Shown piece by piece: positions 16,659 to 26,173 of a DNA stretch of 40,933 nt (position 1 is its first letter; the number at the start of each line of letters is the position of its first letter). The translations under genes were made by a program, and so were the position numbers. The DNA comes from an uncultured Siphonobacter sp. (lineage in GTDB: Bacteria > Bacteroidota > Bacteroidia > Cytophagales > Spirosomataceae): the NCBI GenBank assembly GCA_913774715.1, contig CAJYHS010000075.1, positions 1-40,933 of the forward strand, written 5' to 3'. The notes beneath the pieces were generated by a model. The model was given only the letters and a program-made list of their open reading frames with translations, did no database searches and was not told where the DNA came from.

Positions 16659-18311
16659 TTACTGAAGCGTTAATCTTTGTCCCTGCTTTAGTAATTCTTT
16701 CTTTAATAATTCATACGAAAGTTTTTGCGGACTACTCTTCTGATTAATCGAAAGCACCGCCGCCGTCGCTGCCGATTCGCCCAGAATCATGAATACGGGT
16801 TCCATCCGAATTGAGCCATAGGCAATGTGTGAGCTGGATATACAAACGGGCACCAGCAAGTTATTACATTCCTGCACTTTGGGCAGAATAGAGCCGTAAG
16901 CGATGGAGTAAGGACGCTTGGGATGAACGCCAATGTCGCCTTCATTCTGAACAAATCCTTCCGGGGTAACGTACCGCTGAGCATTGTGAGCATCCAGTGA
17001 ATATGAACCCATGCCGATGGGGTTGGGTACCTGCGTTTCACCCAGAGCATCGGCCTCCTTCATCACAAACTCACCCAACATCCGCCGGGCTTCCCGTACA
17101 TAAATCTGATGCGGCCAGTGGGCATTATCTTTAAATTCATCCTTTGCCAAACCCCATTGACTTACGTCAGCTCTAACGTCGACAGGCATACGTTTATCGT
17201 TCGCCATAAAGTAAAGTAAGCCCTGCTGGTATAGCTGATGATCCTTAATAATCGCTTTGCGGCGTTCGTAAGTCGCTTCTGGGTAGTCATAATTCTTGCC
17301 GATGTAATCACTGCTGAAAGGTCCGTGATTATTCGTATCCGTTTTCCGATTTGGAATCGGGTCAAATTTCTGAAAAGTTTCCCGCCAGCCACTGTCCAAC
17401 ACCCGGGCCAGTAGCTCATATCGAGCCGGATCATAGCCCTCAGGTTTCGGAAAAGGTATTCGATTTTCGGGATGATTGGTCATGCACAAACGAAAGCAAT
17501 ACGCCTGAATTTTATGGTCTCCCTGCCCTTTTTCACCCGGACTTTCACCGGAAATTTCGGGTAATAGACCACTCGAAGCATTCCCCGGCGTTTGGTACGG
17601 ACTGATGTTCGCCTTGAAATGGTGGCCGTGCTGAAATACCTTGGTTTGCACGCCATTCCAGGTTTCTCCGTAGACATGGTTTGCCTCCCGGCCCACGTGA
17701 TAACTCACCCCCGCCGCTGCCATTAAATCGCCTTCGTAGGTAGCATCAATGAACATTCTACCTTCGTAGACCTGCCCACTTAGCGTTCGGAAGGATTGAA
17801 TACTTCCCCGTTTTTTTTGCACACCCCTGTTAGATCGATCCAGCCATTCATTGCGATAGACGATAATATTGTGTTCCCGAATAAAATCTTCAAACACCTG
17901 CTCAGCTGCGTGGGGTTCAAAAATCCACATGGTGCGGGCATTTCCATCCATAGCGGGTGTGCCCTGGCCCTTATTGCCATATTCTTCCTTTCTCTGCCAG
18001 GGCCAAGCCTTTTCTTTTTGGTAATGCTGATAAATTCGCTGGTAAAACTCCCGGGATAAACCGCCAATTACTTCTTTATTACCCGTGTCCGTAAAACCGA
18101 GTCCTCCCGACGAAAGCCCGCCGAGGTGCTGATCGGGAGAAACAATTAGCACCGTTTTCCCCATTTTCTTTACCTGGACAGCGGCGATGACGGCGGCTGA
18201 AGTTCCGCCATAAATAACAACGTCTGCCCTGCGAGTGGTCGGGATTTGTTCCGCATGGGTAATGCTGGTTAACAGGCAGAAACAGAAAAGCAGGAGTTTT
18301 CTCATAGGCAT
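16659..18311 (-). CDS. Secreted FAD-dependent oxidoreductase (FAD_oxidored family)
   Basis: A 550-residue protein with a signal peptide of about 20 residues ending in THAEQ. A Rossmann FAD-binding motif follows (DVVIYGGTSAAVIAAVQVKK, about residues 29-48), then the characteristic GGLSSGGLGFTDTG. This is the FAD_oxidored (PF12831-type) family, often found in polysaccharide- or glycan-related loci of Bacteroidetes and Planctomycetes; its substrates are mostly unknown. The conserved C-terminus includes IRMEPVFMILGESAA. Two ATGs are possible (18311 and 18305). The first lies at the edge of a 9-bp inverted repeat, so the second may be used. The 69-residue membrane gene follows 44 bases downstream. 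Confidence 0.88.
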   Translation of the reverse strand: MPMRKLLLFCFCLLTSITHAEQIPTTRRADVVIYGGTSAAVIAAVQVKKMGKTVLIVSPDQHLGGLSSGGLGFTDTGNKEVIGGLSREFYQRIYQHYQKEKAWPWQRKEEYGNKGQGTPAMDGNARTMWIFEPHAAEQVFEDFIREHNIIVYRNEWLDRSNRGVQKKRGSIQSFRTLSGQVYEGRMFIDATYEGDLMAAAGVSYHVGREANHVYGETWNGVQTKVFQHGHHFKANISPYQTPGNASSGLLPEISGESPGEKGQGDHKIQAYCFRLCMTNHPENRIPFPKPEGYDPARYELLARVLDSGWRETFQKFDPIPNRKTDTNNHGPFSSDYIGKNYDYPEATYERRKAIIKDHQLYQQGLLYFMANDKRMPVDVRADVSQWGLAKDEFKDNAHWPHQIYVREARRMLGEFVMKEADALGETQVPNPIGMGSYSLDAHNAQRYVTPEGFVQNEGDIGVHPKRPYSIAYGSILPKVQECNNLLVPVCISSSHIAYGSIRMEPVFMILGESAATAAVLSINQKSSPQKLSYELLKKELLKQGQRLTLQ

Positions 18312-18341
18312 GATAGATTTTAGAGGTATACGAATCTATCA
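18311..18341 (-). promoter_or_regulatory. Inverted repeat overlapping the start of the FAD oxidoreductase gene
   Basis: TGATAGATT and its exact reverse complement, 9 bp each, spaced by 13 bases. On the minus strand the repeat ends within the first ATG (18309-18311). It could be an operator or a leader hairpin that hides that ATG. Confidence 0.4.
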
Positions 18342-18546
18342 GAATTTTAGAAAGCAGACCAGAAAGTCCCCAAAAAATCACCTTCCGAATCTATTCATCA
18401 CTTGAAAAAGGACTTGTTTTCAATCCTTAAAAACTCCTTATATTGGCTTGATTTATCACCGTTTTCAGGCTTCCTGATGTAATTTCAAAATTTATAACAC
18501 TGAACCGAACGCTATTTTTTCATTTTTATCCTCATTTCATCAACGA

Positions 18547-19890
18547 ATGACGCCTACTTCACAAGCCCAATGGTTTGGCCATCCGAAAGGTCTTTTTGTG
18601 CTTTTCATGACCGAACTTTGGGAGCGATTCAGTTATTACGGCATGCGTGCCATTCTAGTTTTATACCTTACGGCTTCCGTTACGGGGGTCAATCCCGGAC
18701 TAGGCTGGACCAATGCCGAAGCTCTGACCTTTTACGGCTGGTACGGCTTCAGCGTATACATGGCCAGTTTGCCCGGCGGCTATCTTGCCGATCGATTTTT
18801 AGGTCAGAAAAAAACCGTGATGATCGGGGCGTTATTACTGGCGTTGGGCCACCTGATCCTAGCCATTCAAACCATGGAAGCTTTCTATGGGGGTATCTTT
18901 TTGATTGTCCTTGGCGTTGGCTTACTGAAACCTAACATTTCCATCATGGTTGGAGGATTGTACGCACAACATGACATCCGCCGGGACAAGGGCTTCACGA
19001 TTTTCTACATTGGCATTAACCTCGGGGCCGCTTTTGCACCGATTCTGGTGGGCTGGGTGGCCTATCAATACGGCTGGCATTATGGTTTTGCTCTCGCGGG
19101 AATTGGAATGTTACTAAGCCTGATTCTCTACGCCCGGGGTCAAAAACATCTCGTTGGCGTGGGTGACTTTCTTGGGAAAAGCACCAATACCGACGACCGG
19201 GCCAAACTTCGTCAGCCTTTAACGCAGGTAGAAAAAGATCGCATCTGGGTATTGTTACTCTCCTTTTTAATTGTCGTTACGTTCTGGGGAGCTTACGAGC
19301 AAGCCGGGGGTTTAATGAACCTTTATGCTGAACAAAAAACCAATCGCCATTTATTAGGCATGGAAATTCCGGCTTCGTGGTTTCAGTCGTTAACGGGAAT
19401 TTTTGTCATTACCCTCGGCACGCTGGTAGCTAATTTCTGGGCACGCTGGGCTTTGAAAGGGAAGGAAAGTTCATCTTTAGCTAAAATGGCCATCGGAACC
19501 ATGATTATGGGTTCAGGCTTTTTCTTCATGACTGCCGCCGCGACGCAGTACGAACAAACGGGTCAGGCGGCTATGTACTGGCTCATTCTGGCCTATCTCT
19601 TTCACGTCATTGGCGAGCTTTCTTCGTCACCTGTGGCGTTGTCCTTTATTACCAAGCTGGCTCCTGCTCAATACGCTTCGATTATTATGGGAGCTTACTG
19701 GGCAGCAACCGGACTGGGAGAGAAACTGGCAGGCATGATCGGGGCTTATTCCGAACACTGGGGCGAACTTCAGACGTTCACCGGAATCGCCATTTTCTGC
19801 ATTCTTTTTGGCGGATTCATACTTTTATTACTCAAACCACTCAAACGCCTCACGCACGGAGCTGACGAGGCAACAGCTATAGAATCCTGA
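18547..19890 (+). CDS. POT family proton-coupled di/tripeptide transporter
   Basis: Inner-membrane peptide importer of 447 residues in the proton-dependent oligopeptide transporter family (DtpA/PepT type). The hallmark ExxERFxYY is seen as Glu23, Glu26, Arg27 in ELWERFSYYGMRAIL. Others are GGYLADRFLGQKKTVMIGA (77-95), FYIGINLGA (153-161), the EQAGG segment near 251-255 and GELSSSPVALS (356-366). The linker between helices 6 and 7 (about 197-231) is only about 35 residues, so the two extra helices HA and HB of many bacterial members seem absent, giving a plain 12-helix form and explaining the short length. It is a single-gene unit with its own terminator. The gene scavenges peptides from the environment. 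Confidence 0.93.
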   Translation: MTPTSQAQWFGHPKGLFVLFMTELWERFSYYGMRAILVLYLTASVTGVNPGLGWTNAEALTFYGWYGFSVYMASLPGGYLADRFLGQKKTVMIGALLLALGHLILAIQTMEAFYGGIFLIVLGVGLLKPNISIMVGGLYAQHDIRRDKGFTIFYIGINLGAAFAPILVGWVAYQYGWHYGFALAGIGMLLSLILYARGQKHLVGVGDFLGKSTNTDDRAKLRQPLTQVEKDRIWVLLLSFLIVVTFWGAYEQAGGLMNLYAEQKTNRHLLGMEIPASWFQSLTGIFVITLGTLVANFWARWALKGKESSSLAKMAIGTMIMGSGFFFMTAAATQYEQTGQAAMYWLILAYLFHVIGELSSSPVALSFITKLAPAQYASIIMGAYWAATGLGEKLAGMIGAYSEHWGELQTFTGIAIFCILFGGFILLLLKPLKRLTHGADEATAIES

Positions 19891-19896
19891 TGGATT

Positions 19897-19936
19897 AAAA
19901 AGTTCTCCCGAATTACTGGAATCGGGAGGACTTTTT
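19897..19936 (+). terminator. Intrinsic terminator of the peptide transporter gene
   Basis: Stem AAAAAGTTCTCCCGA with TCGGGAGGACTTTTT (one T-G wobble) around a 10-base loop. It lies 6 bases after the stop codon and ends in five T residues. Confidence 0.85.
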
Positions 19937-20079
19937 GTTTAGAAGAGTCTCTTTTCTGCTAACCTGGCGTTCATTCATCAAATAAAAAGCGTACTTCATA
20001 CAATATTTTCAAGTTATTGAACCCAAAGCCCACGGTTTCAATTATTAATCAAATTGCCATGAATTAATTGATCCGCCTA

Positions 20080-22446
20080 ATGGATACCCATTTGAACCTC
20101 CCTGAAGGACCCGTCGTACCGCTGGCTCTTCGGTTATCTTTCAAGCCTTTCATTAAGTACCTAAATCAGCGAAAGGCTAACTTACCTGTCACTGACGTTC
20201 AGTCACAGGTAGTCGATTATTTGCTTGAACAATTAAGTCCACTGATTCCCGACGATTCTATAGAGGAAACTTATACTTCAGATCAGCTCGAAGCGATTGC
20301 CCAGCTTCTCAAATTAAGCGTATTACCCATCGTAGGTAACGAGCGGGAAATTCCTTATGCTTTTGGACTACCTGTGCCGCTGGAGTTATTTCACGCTTCG
20401 GAAACGTTTATTCAATACGTTACTCCTTCTCTTGAAATCGGGAAAGAAGAACATAAAAATCCCAGCGAAAAGCTTCGGTATTTTTACCAGCTCATTTTAG
20501 AAAACTGTTATAAAGTTCATTTCATTAAGGAGTTAACGCCTTCCATTGCTTTCCAGAAAAACGAGAATGGCATTACCAAGTATTACCGGCTTAAGGTAAA
20601 CGTCAACTTCGTAGAACCGCAGTATTATCAACCCGAGTTACCCGCCCTGCAACAGGAGTGGGTGGAATTTGCCAAAGGGTATCGCTCTTTCGAGCAAATG
20701 ACTTCTCCCTTATCCCTCCAGTATTTTTCGCTATCCGGCTTTTGTGTGTTTCTAGTTGAAGATGTAACGGAAGAAAGTACGCTTCAGCAATTAAAAGAAG
20801 TTTTCGTTCATTTACAGACTGATTCCGAGGAGTTAATCTACAAACGTTTCGAAAAAGCCTTACGCGATTTGTGCGGCCTGCCCAATGTTCATATTGGCCT
20901 GATGCCTTTTTTCAAAGTCAATGAGAGCTATGTCTTTCACCCGCAATTCAGTAACCGCAGCGTATTTTTCACGCAAATCCGAAATTGTGAACGTCACATT
21001 GACTTACTTAATCAGCCCGATATTCAGAAAACGATTGCCCAGCGTTTAAAGCTGCATGACCATCCGCATCTGTTTTGTGATCTTCACCATTTTGCCGAGC
21101 CGGAATTACAGCTTCTGCATGACAACGGTGTAAAAAGCTTCATGCTTTATCCCATCAAAGCGGGCGATGAGTTAATTGGTGTTATTGAAATGGCGAGTGA
21201 AAGTGCCGATTCATTAACCGATGAAGTTTTATTTAAAGTAGAAAAAGTAGCTCCGCTTGTGCGAGAGCTGTTACTATTCCAAATCAGCGAGTTCAATAAA
21301 AACGTGGATCGTTTAATCAAACAGCGATTTACTTCTCTGCAACCCGCCGTAGAATGGAAATTCAACGAAGTAGCCTGGCAATACCTGAAGGCGGGTAATA
21401 AAAAACCAGCCGACCCGGAACTGGCCCGTATTCGGTTCCCAAGAGTGTATCCCCTTTACGGAGCCGTCGATGTACGAAACTCTTCCAGTGAACGTCACGC
21501 GGCGGTTCGGCAGGATCTGAGCCAGCAATTGGGCAGTGTTGCTTCTATTCTGGAACAAGTCAAGGAACGGGACTTGCGTCATGAATCACTTACGGAATGG
21601 AATCAGCATTACCGGAATGTGCTCCAAATGGAGCTAAGCCCCGATGATGAAGAGAGTATTACCTTGTTTCTTTTACAACAGGTAAGCCCCTATTTGCGGC
21701 ATTTACAGCAGTCGCAGAAGGAGTTACAGCCCAGCATTGACGTATACTTTCAACAAACTGATACGCAAAGCGGGATTTTTCACCGGGCTCAACGTGATTA
21801 CGAAAGAAGTCTGGACTGGATTAACTCGACCGTAAACGGATACATCGAACAGGAAGAGCAGAAACTCCAGGCGGTGTATCCCCACTATTTTGAGAAATAC
21901 CGGACGGACGGCATGGAATACAACATCTATGTAGGTCAATCGATTGCCCCTAAAACGCCTTTCGTGGCCGATGATTTACGCAGGCTTCGGTTGTGGCAGT
22001 TAACGTCCATGATCGAAATGGCTCAGCTCACGCATCAGCTATTGCCTCATTTACCCCTGCCTTTACAAACCACGCAGTTGATTCTGGCTCATTCTCAGCC
22101 CGTGGGCATCAGCTTCCGGGAAGATGAACACCGCTTTGATGTAGAGGGCTCGTACAGCATTCGTTACGAGGTCATCAAAAAGCGAATTGATAAAGCGTTC
22201 ATTCTGGGCAGTGGCGAACGTCTAACCCAGCCCGACCACATTGCTCTGGTATACATGAATCAGCAGGAAATTTCGGATTATTTGCCGCTTATTCGCCAGT
22301 TGCAGGAACAAAATCAGCTTGCTTCAGCCATTGAATACCTCGAATTAGAGCCTTTGCAGGGTCTCGTAGGACTCAGAGCCATCCGACTCAGCATTCAATA
22401 TGCGACTACCCCAACGCCCCAGCAGGTATTAATTGAGCAGGCCTGA
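20080..22446 (+). CDS. Large GAF-domain protein of unknown function
   Basis: A soluble protein of 788 residues from the ATG at 20080 (a TTG four codons upstream is open). A GAF-like domain is visible at about residues 255-415: it starts LIYKRFEKALRDLCGLPNVH and ends KSFMLYPIKAGDELIGVIEM, the usual last strands of a GAF fold. The flanking N-terminal (about 250 residues) and C-terminal (about 370 residues) regions match no family I know. No kinase, cyclase, phosphodiesterase or DNA-binding motif can be seen. GAF domains bind small molecules such as cyclic nucleotides or haem; the ligand here is unknown. The next gene starts 25 bases downstream, so the protein is likely co-expressed with the phosphoesterase-barrel and HD-PycTM proteins. 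Confidence 0.82.
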   Translation: MDTHLNLPEGPVVPLALRLSFKPFIKYLNQRKANLPVTDVQSQVVDYLLEQLSPLIPDDSIEETYTSDQLEAIAQLLKLSVLPIVGNEREIPYAFGLPVPLELFHASETFIQYVTPSLEIGKEEHKNPSEKLRYFYQLILENCYKVHFIKELTPSIAFQKNENGITKYYRLKVNVNFVEPQYYQPELPALQQEWVEFAKGYRSFEQMTSPLSLQYFSLSGFCVFLVEDVTEESTLQQLKEVFVHLQTDSEELIYKRFEKALRDLCGLPNVHIGLMPFFKVNESYVFHPQFSNRSVFFTQIRNCERHIDLLNQPDIQKTIAQRLKLHDHPHLFCDLHHFAEPELQLLHDNGVKSFMLYPIKAGDELIGVIEMASESADSLTDEVLFKVEKVAPLVRELLLFQISEFNKNVDRLIKQRFTSLQPAVEWKFNEVAWQYLKAGNKKPADPELARIRFPRVYPLYGAVDVRNSSSERHAAVRQDLSQQLGSVASILEQVKERDLRHESLTEWNQHYRNVLQMELSPDDEESITLFLLQQVSPYLRHLQQSQKELQPSIDVYFQQTDTQSGIFHRAQRDYERSLDWINSTVNGYIEQEEQKLQAVYPHYFEKYRTDGMEYNIYVGQSIAPKTPFVADDLRRLRLWQLTSMIEMAQLTHQLLPHLPLPLQTTQLILAHSQPVGISFREDEHRFDVEGSYSIRYEVIKKRIDKAFILGSGERLTQPDHIALVYMNQQEISDYLPLIRQLQEQNQLASAIEYLELEPLQGLVGLRAIRLSIQYATTPTPQQVLIEQA

Positions 22447-22471
22447 TAGCATACTAAATTGGAAATGACGG

Positions 22472-25400
22472 ATGAATACCTTCCTTAACTCATATAAAAT
22501 CTTTTTCAAAGGCTTAGCTCTTCTGCTTGTATTGTTTCCCTTGATTATCCAGGCTCAACAGTCGCGTCCGGATTCCGTACGTCACCGACTGGTATTAATT
22601 GGAGACGCCGGGCGATTGTATAAGGGGAAGAACCCGGTGGTTGATGCGGTTCGGAATCGTTATTCTTTTAATGACCCACAGACGACGCTTTTATACCTGG
22701 GGGATAACGTATACCCCAGAGGCTTATCGGATTCCAGTACACCGGATTATGATTCTCTGACGACGATTCTAAGGTATCAGGCTGAGTTAGGTATCAATAA
22801 AGCTTCGCAGGTTTTATTCATTCCGGGTAATCACGACTGGAGTAAGGACCACGCTGACGGCTGGGAAAAAATCAAGCGGCAGGGACAATGGATTGACAGT
22901 CTGCACGCTCTTAACATTCAGCTTTTACCCAAAGGTGGCTGCCCCGGTCCCGAACTTGTCCAGTTGAATGAGCATCTGGTTTTGATCATCGTTGATACGC
23001 AGTGGTGGTTACATCCCAATGAAAAACCGGGCAAGGAATCGGATTGTGCCTGCAAAACCCAGGATGAGGTGGTGGCCCGCCTTTCAGAGCTGGTGTATCT
23101 GAATAAAGATAAGGGAATCATTCTGGCAACGCATCAGCCTTTTCGCAGTTACGGAATTCACGGTGGGTATTATACGATTAAACAACACCTGTTTCCACTG
23201 ACAGATATTAACCCTAAACTTTACATTCCTTTACCCCTCATCGGATCAATCTATCCCATTGCACGTGGGGTGTTTGGTACCGTTCAGGACTTACCCAATC
23301 CCATCTATAAACACATGGCCCAGGTGCTGGAAAAAGCCATGGAACCGGCCCCGAATGTCTTGTTTGTGTCGGGTCATGATCATGCCCTCCAGCACATTGT
23401 CGATCATAATCGGAATTTCATCGTTAGCGGCTCGGGAATCAATCGTGAACGCGTCAAGCAAGGGAAAAAAGCTCAGTTTGTCAGTGGTGAATGGGGATAC
23501 GTCGTGGTAGATGAATTAACGGATGGCCGGGTTCGAACCGATTTTTACACGGTTAATGAAACTGCTCAGGCCACACTGGCTCATTCGGCAGACCTTTTCA
23601 AAATTGACTTATCCGCTAAACAGACCGTTACCCATCCCTCTACAAAAAGCTGGCCGGATTCCATGCAGGTTTCCATTGCCTCCGAATACGATCATGTGGG
23701 GAAATTACACCGGCTTTTATTCGGGGAAAATTACCGCAAAAGCTGGGCAACACCCGTCAAATTTCCGGTTTTTGATATTACGAAAGAACAGGGCGGTTTT
23801 ACCATCCTGCAACGCGGCGGCGGTCAGCAAACCAAATCTTTACGACTGAAAGACCCCTCGGGGAAAGAATGGGTATTACGAACCGTTCAGAAAGCTCCCG
23901 AAAAGGCTCTTCCCGATTACCTCCGTCAGACCGTTGCCCGCGATGTCATTCAGGATCAGATCTCGGCAGCGTTTCCTTTTGCTCCCTTGACGGTGCCCAT
24001 TTTAGCCGACGCCGCCAACATTCCTCACGCCAATCCACGGCTGGTTTACGTCCCGGATGATCCAGCCTTAGGAATTTACGGGGTTGATTTTGCTAATACC
24101 GTTTGTTTGCTGGAAGAACGCAACCCCGATTCTGAAAAAAGTGTGAGTACACCGAAGCTGCTCGAAAATCTTCAGAAAGACAATGATAATCAGGTAGATC
24201 AGACGGCGGTACTCAAAGCTCGCATGCTGGATTTGCTCATGGGTGATTGGGATCGGCATGAAGATCAATGGCGTTGGGTTAGTCAGAAAACGAAGAATGG
24301 TAAAATCTATCAGCCCGTGCCCCGTGACCGCGATCAGGTCTTTTTTAAATCAGATGGGGTGTTTCCGTATATCGCGGCCCGTTCCTGGATTCAGCCTAAG
24401 TTTCAGGGGTTTCGTAAGCGGCTGTCCAATGTGAACGGCTTCATGTACAATGCCCGTTATTTTGACCGCATGTTCCTCAATGGCTTGAGCCAGTCGGACT
24501 GGGAGCATACGATTCAGAAGCTTCAGGCGGAATGGAGTGACGACGTAATTTACCAAGCTATCCAACAATTACCCGATCCTATTCGTCGACACTCTGGTTC
24601 TGAGATTAGTACCACGCTCAAAGCTCGTCGGGATCATCTTCTGAATTATGGGTTGACGTATTACCGATTCTTAGCCAAGGAAGTAGACCTGGCCACTTCA
24701 GATAAGTCCGAACGTTTTATCGTTGATTATCAAAAAGATGGACTTGTTAATGTCAGCATTTTCAAAGTTGGTAAGGATAGCACCCTGAAACAACAGCTGT
24801 ATCATCGCGTTTTTGATCCTGAACAAACCCGAGAAATTCGTTTGTATGGACAGGCGGGGAACGATCAGTTTGTAGTTACCGGGAAAACGTCTTCCAGAAT
24901 CAAAGTCCGAATGATCGGCGGAACGGGTTCCGATTATTTTCACGTTAATAAGGCCCGAAAGTCACAGAATGCCATCTATGACCTTGCAACCGAAAACAAT
25001 ACCCTTCCAGCTTCTGAAAACGTCCAGATTCATACCTCAGCTTCGGCCAGTATTAATGCCTATGAACCTCATGCCTTTCAGTATGACCGATTGGCTCCGC
25101 TGGCTTCAGCGGGTTTCAACGTGGACGATGGGCTTTTACTGGGAGCAGGGTTTCAATTAACCAAGCACCATTTTCGCAAAGCTCCTTACGCTTCAATGAA
25201 TCGGCTGCTTATTAGCCATGCTCTGGCTACCAATGCGACCGCCATTAAATACGATGGAATTTTTACCCAGGTAATAGGTAAAAATGATCTTTGGATCAAT
25301 GCCGTTTTACGGGCTCCTGATAACGTAACGAACTTCTTTGGTATTGGTAATGAAACGATCTATGAAAAAGGCCGTCGCATTCGCTACTACCGGACACGCT

Positions 25401-26137
25401 ATGACCTGAGCACCGTCAACGTAGCTTTAAAACGGAATCTGGGTTCTCACCTGCAAGTGTCGGCTGGCCCGATTTTTCAGTATTTCAATGTAGACCTGGA
25501 AGACAATCGGGGACGTTTTCTGGAGGATTACCTGAACACCCTACCTCAAAATGAGTCGTTCCTGCGAAGACAGGCTTATGCTGGGTTACAGGCTACGATC
25601 ATCGTGGATAACCGGAATCATCCTACTTTGCCAACCCGTGGCTTACACTGGGACTCCCGGGCAACGTCTTTACAAGGATTTGGTAATAATCGAAATCATC
25701 TGAGTCAGTTCACAACGGATTTGAGCGTATACGCCAGTTTTAGTCAAAAAGCACGTTTTGTGATTGTTAACCGTGTAGGGGGCGGACTGACTTATGGCAA
25801 TCCAGCTTTTTATCAGTTACAATACCTCGGTGGTCAGGATAATCTTCGAGGGTTTCGAAAGTATCGCTTTGCGGGAGAAAAGATGGTTTACCATACTATC
25901 GAATTACGTACGAAGCTCTTTGACTTTAATTCGTATCTGTTCCCCGGAACGGTCGGGTTGACCTTGTTTAATGATGTCGGACGGGTATGGATCAAAAACG
26001 AATCATCCAGACAGTGGCACGATGGGTACGGAGCTGGCCTGTTTATTTCACCTGCTCAACTCCTGATTTTCAATGCTTCCGTCGCATTTTCCAGGGAGGG
26101 GGCACTACCTTATGCTTCCTTAGGATTCCGTTTTTAG
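22472..26137 (+). CDS. Metallophosphoesterase / kinase-like / Omp85 beta-barrel fusion
   Basis: A very large secreted protein of 1221 residues. A signal peptide (about 1-28) precedes a calcineurin-type metallophosphoesterase (about 38-360) with GDAG (Asp45), GDN (77-79), GNHD (119-122), ATHQPF (His221) and GHDH (301-304). The middle (about 440-760) has features of protein-kinase-like folds: SLRLKDPSGKEWVLRTVQK, then GDWDRHEDQW (591-600) and PRDRDQVF (617-624), which look like a catalytic loop and metal-binding Asp of HipA/Fam20-type kinases. The C-terminus (about 900-1221) is an Omp85/BamA-like barrel with LRGF (1125-1128) and a terminal Phe. The phosphoesterase and barrel are clear; the kinase-like part is my inference. 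It probably sits in the outer membrane with the enzyme in the periplasm. Confidence 0.85.
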   Translation: MNTFLNSYKIFFKGLALLLVLFPLIIQAQQSRPDSVRHRLVLIGDAGRLYKGKNPVVDAVRNRYSFNDPQTTLLYLGDNVYPRGLSDSSTPDYDSLTTILRYQAELGINKASQVLFIPGNHDWSKDHADGWEKIKRQGQWIDSLHALNIQLLPKGGCPGPELVQLNEHLVLIIVDTQWWLHPNEKPGKESDCACKTQDEVVARLSELVYLNKDKGIILATHQPFRSYGIHGGYYTIKQHLFPLTDINPKLYIPLPLIGSIYPIARGVFGTVQDLPNPIYKHMAQVLEKAMEPAPNVLFVSGHDHALQHIVDHNRNFIVSGSGINRERVKQGKKAQFVSGEWGYVVVDELTDGRVRTDFYTVNETAQATLAHSADLFKIDLSAKQTVTHPSTKSWPDSMQVSIASEYDHVGKLHRLLFGENYRKSWATPVKFPVFDITKEQGGFTILQRGGGQQTKSLRLKDPSGKEWVLRTVQKAPEKALPDYLRQTVARDVIQDQISAAFPFAPLTVPILADAANIPHANPRLVYVPDDPALGIYGVDFANTVCLLEERNPDSEKSVSTPKLLENLQKDNDNQVDQTAVLKARMLDLLMGDWDRHEDQWRWVSQKTKNGKIYQPVPRDRDQVFFKSDGVFPYIAARSWIQPKFQGFRKRLSNVNGFMYNARYFDRMFLNGLSQSDWEHTIQKLQAEWSDDVIYQAIQQLPDPIRRHSGSEISTTLKARRDHLLNYGLTYYRFLAKEVDLATSDKSERFIVDYQKDGLVNVSIFKVGKDSTLKQQLYHRVFDPEQTREIRLYGQAGNDQFVVTGKTSSRIKVRMIGGTGSDYFHVNKARKSQNAIYDLATENNTLPASENVQIHTSASASINAYEPHAFQYDRLAPLASAGFNVDDGLLLGAGFQLTKHHFRKAPYASMNRLLISHALATNATAIKYDGIFTQVIGKNDLWINAVLRAPDNVTNFFGIGNETIYEKGRRIRYYRTRYDLSTVNVALKRNLGSHLQVSAGPIFQYFNVDLEDNRGRFLEDYLNTLPQNESFLRRQAYAGLQATIIVDNRNHPTLPTRGLHWDSRATSLQGFGNNRNHLSQFTTDLSVYASFSQKARFVIVNRVGGGLTYGNPAFYQLQYLGGQDNLRGFRKYRFAGEKMVYHTIELRTKLFDFNSYLFPGTVGLTLFNDVGRVWIKNESSRQWHDGYGAGLFISPAQLLIFNASVAFSREGALPYASLGFRF

Positions 26138-26173
26138 AAATTAACCTTTTACCTTGACGAAAAATAAAGAGTA

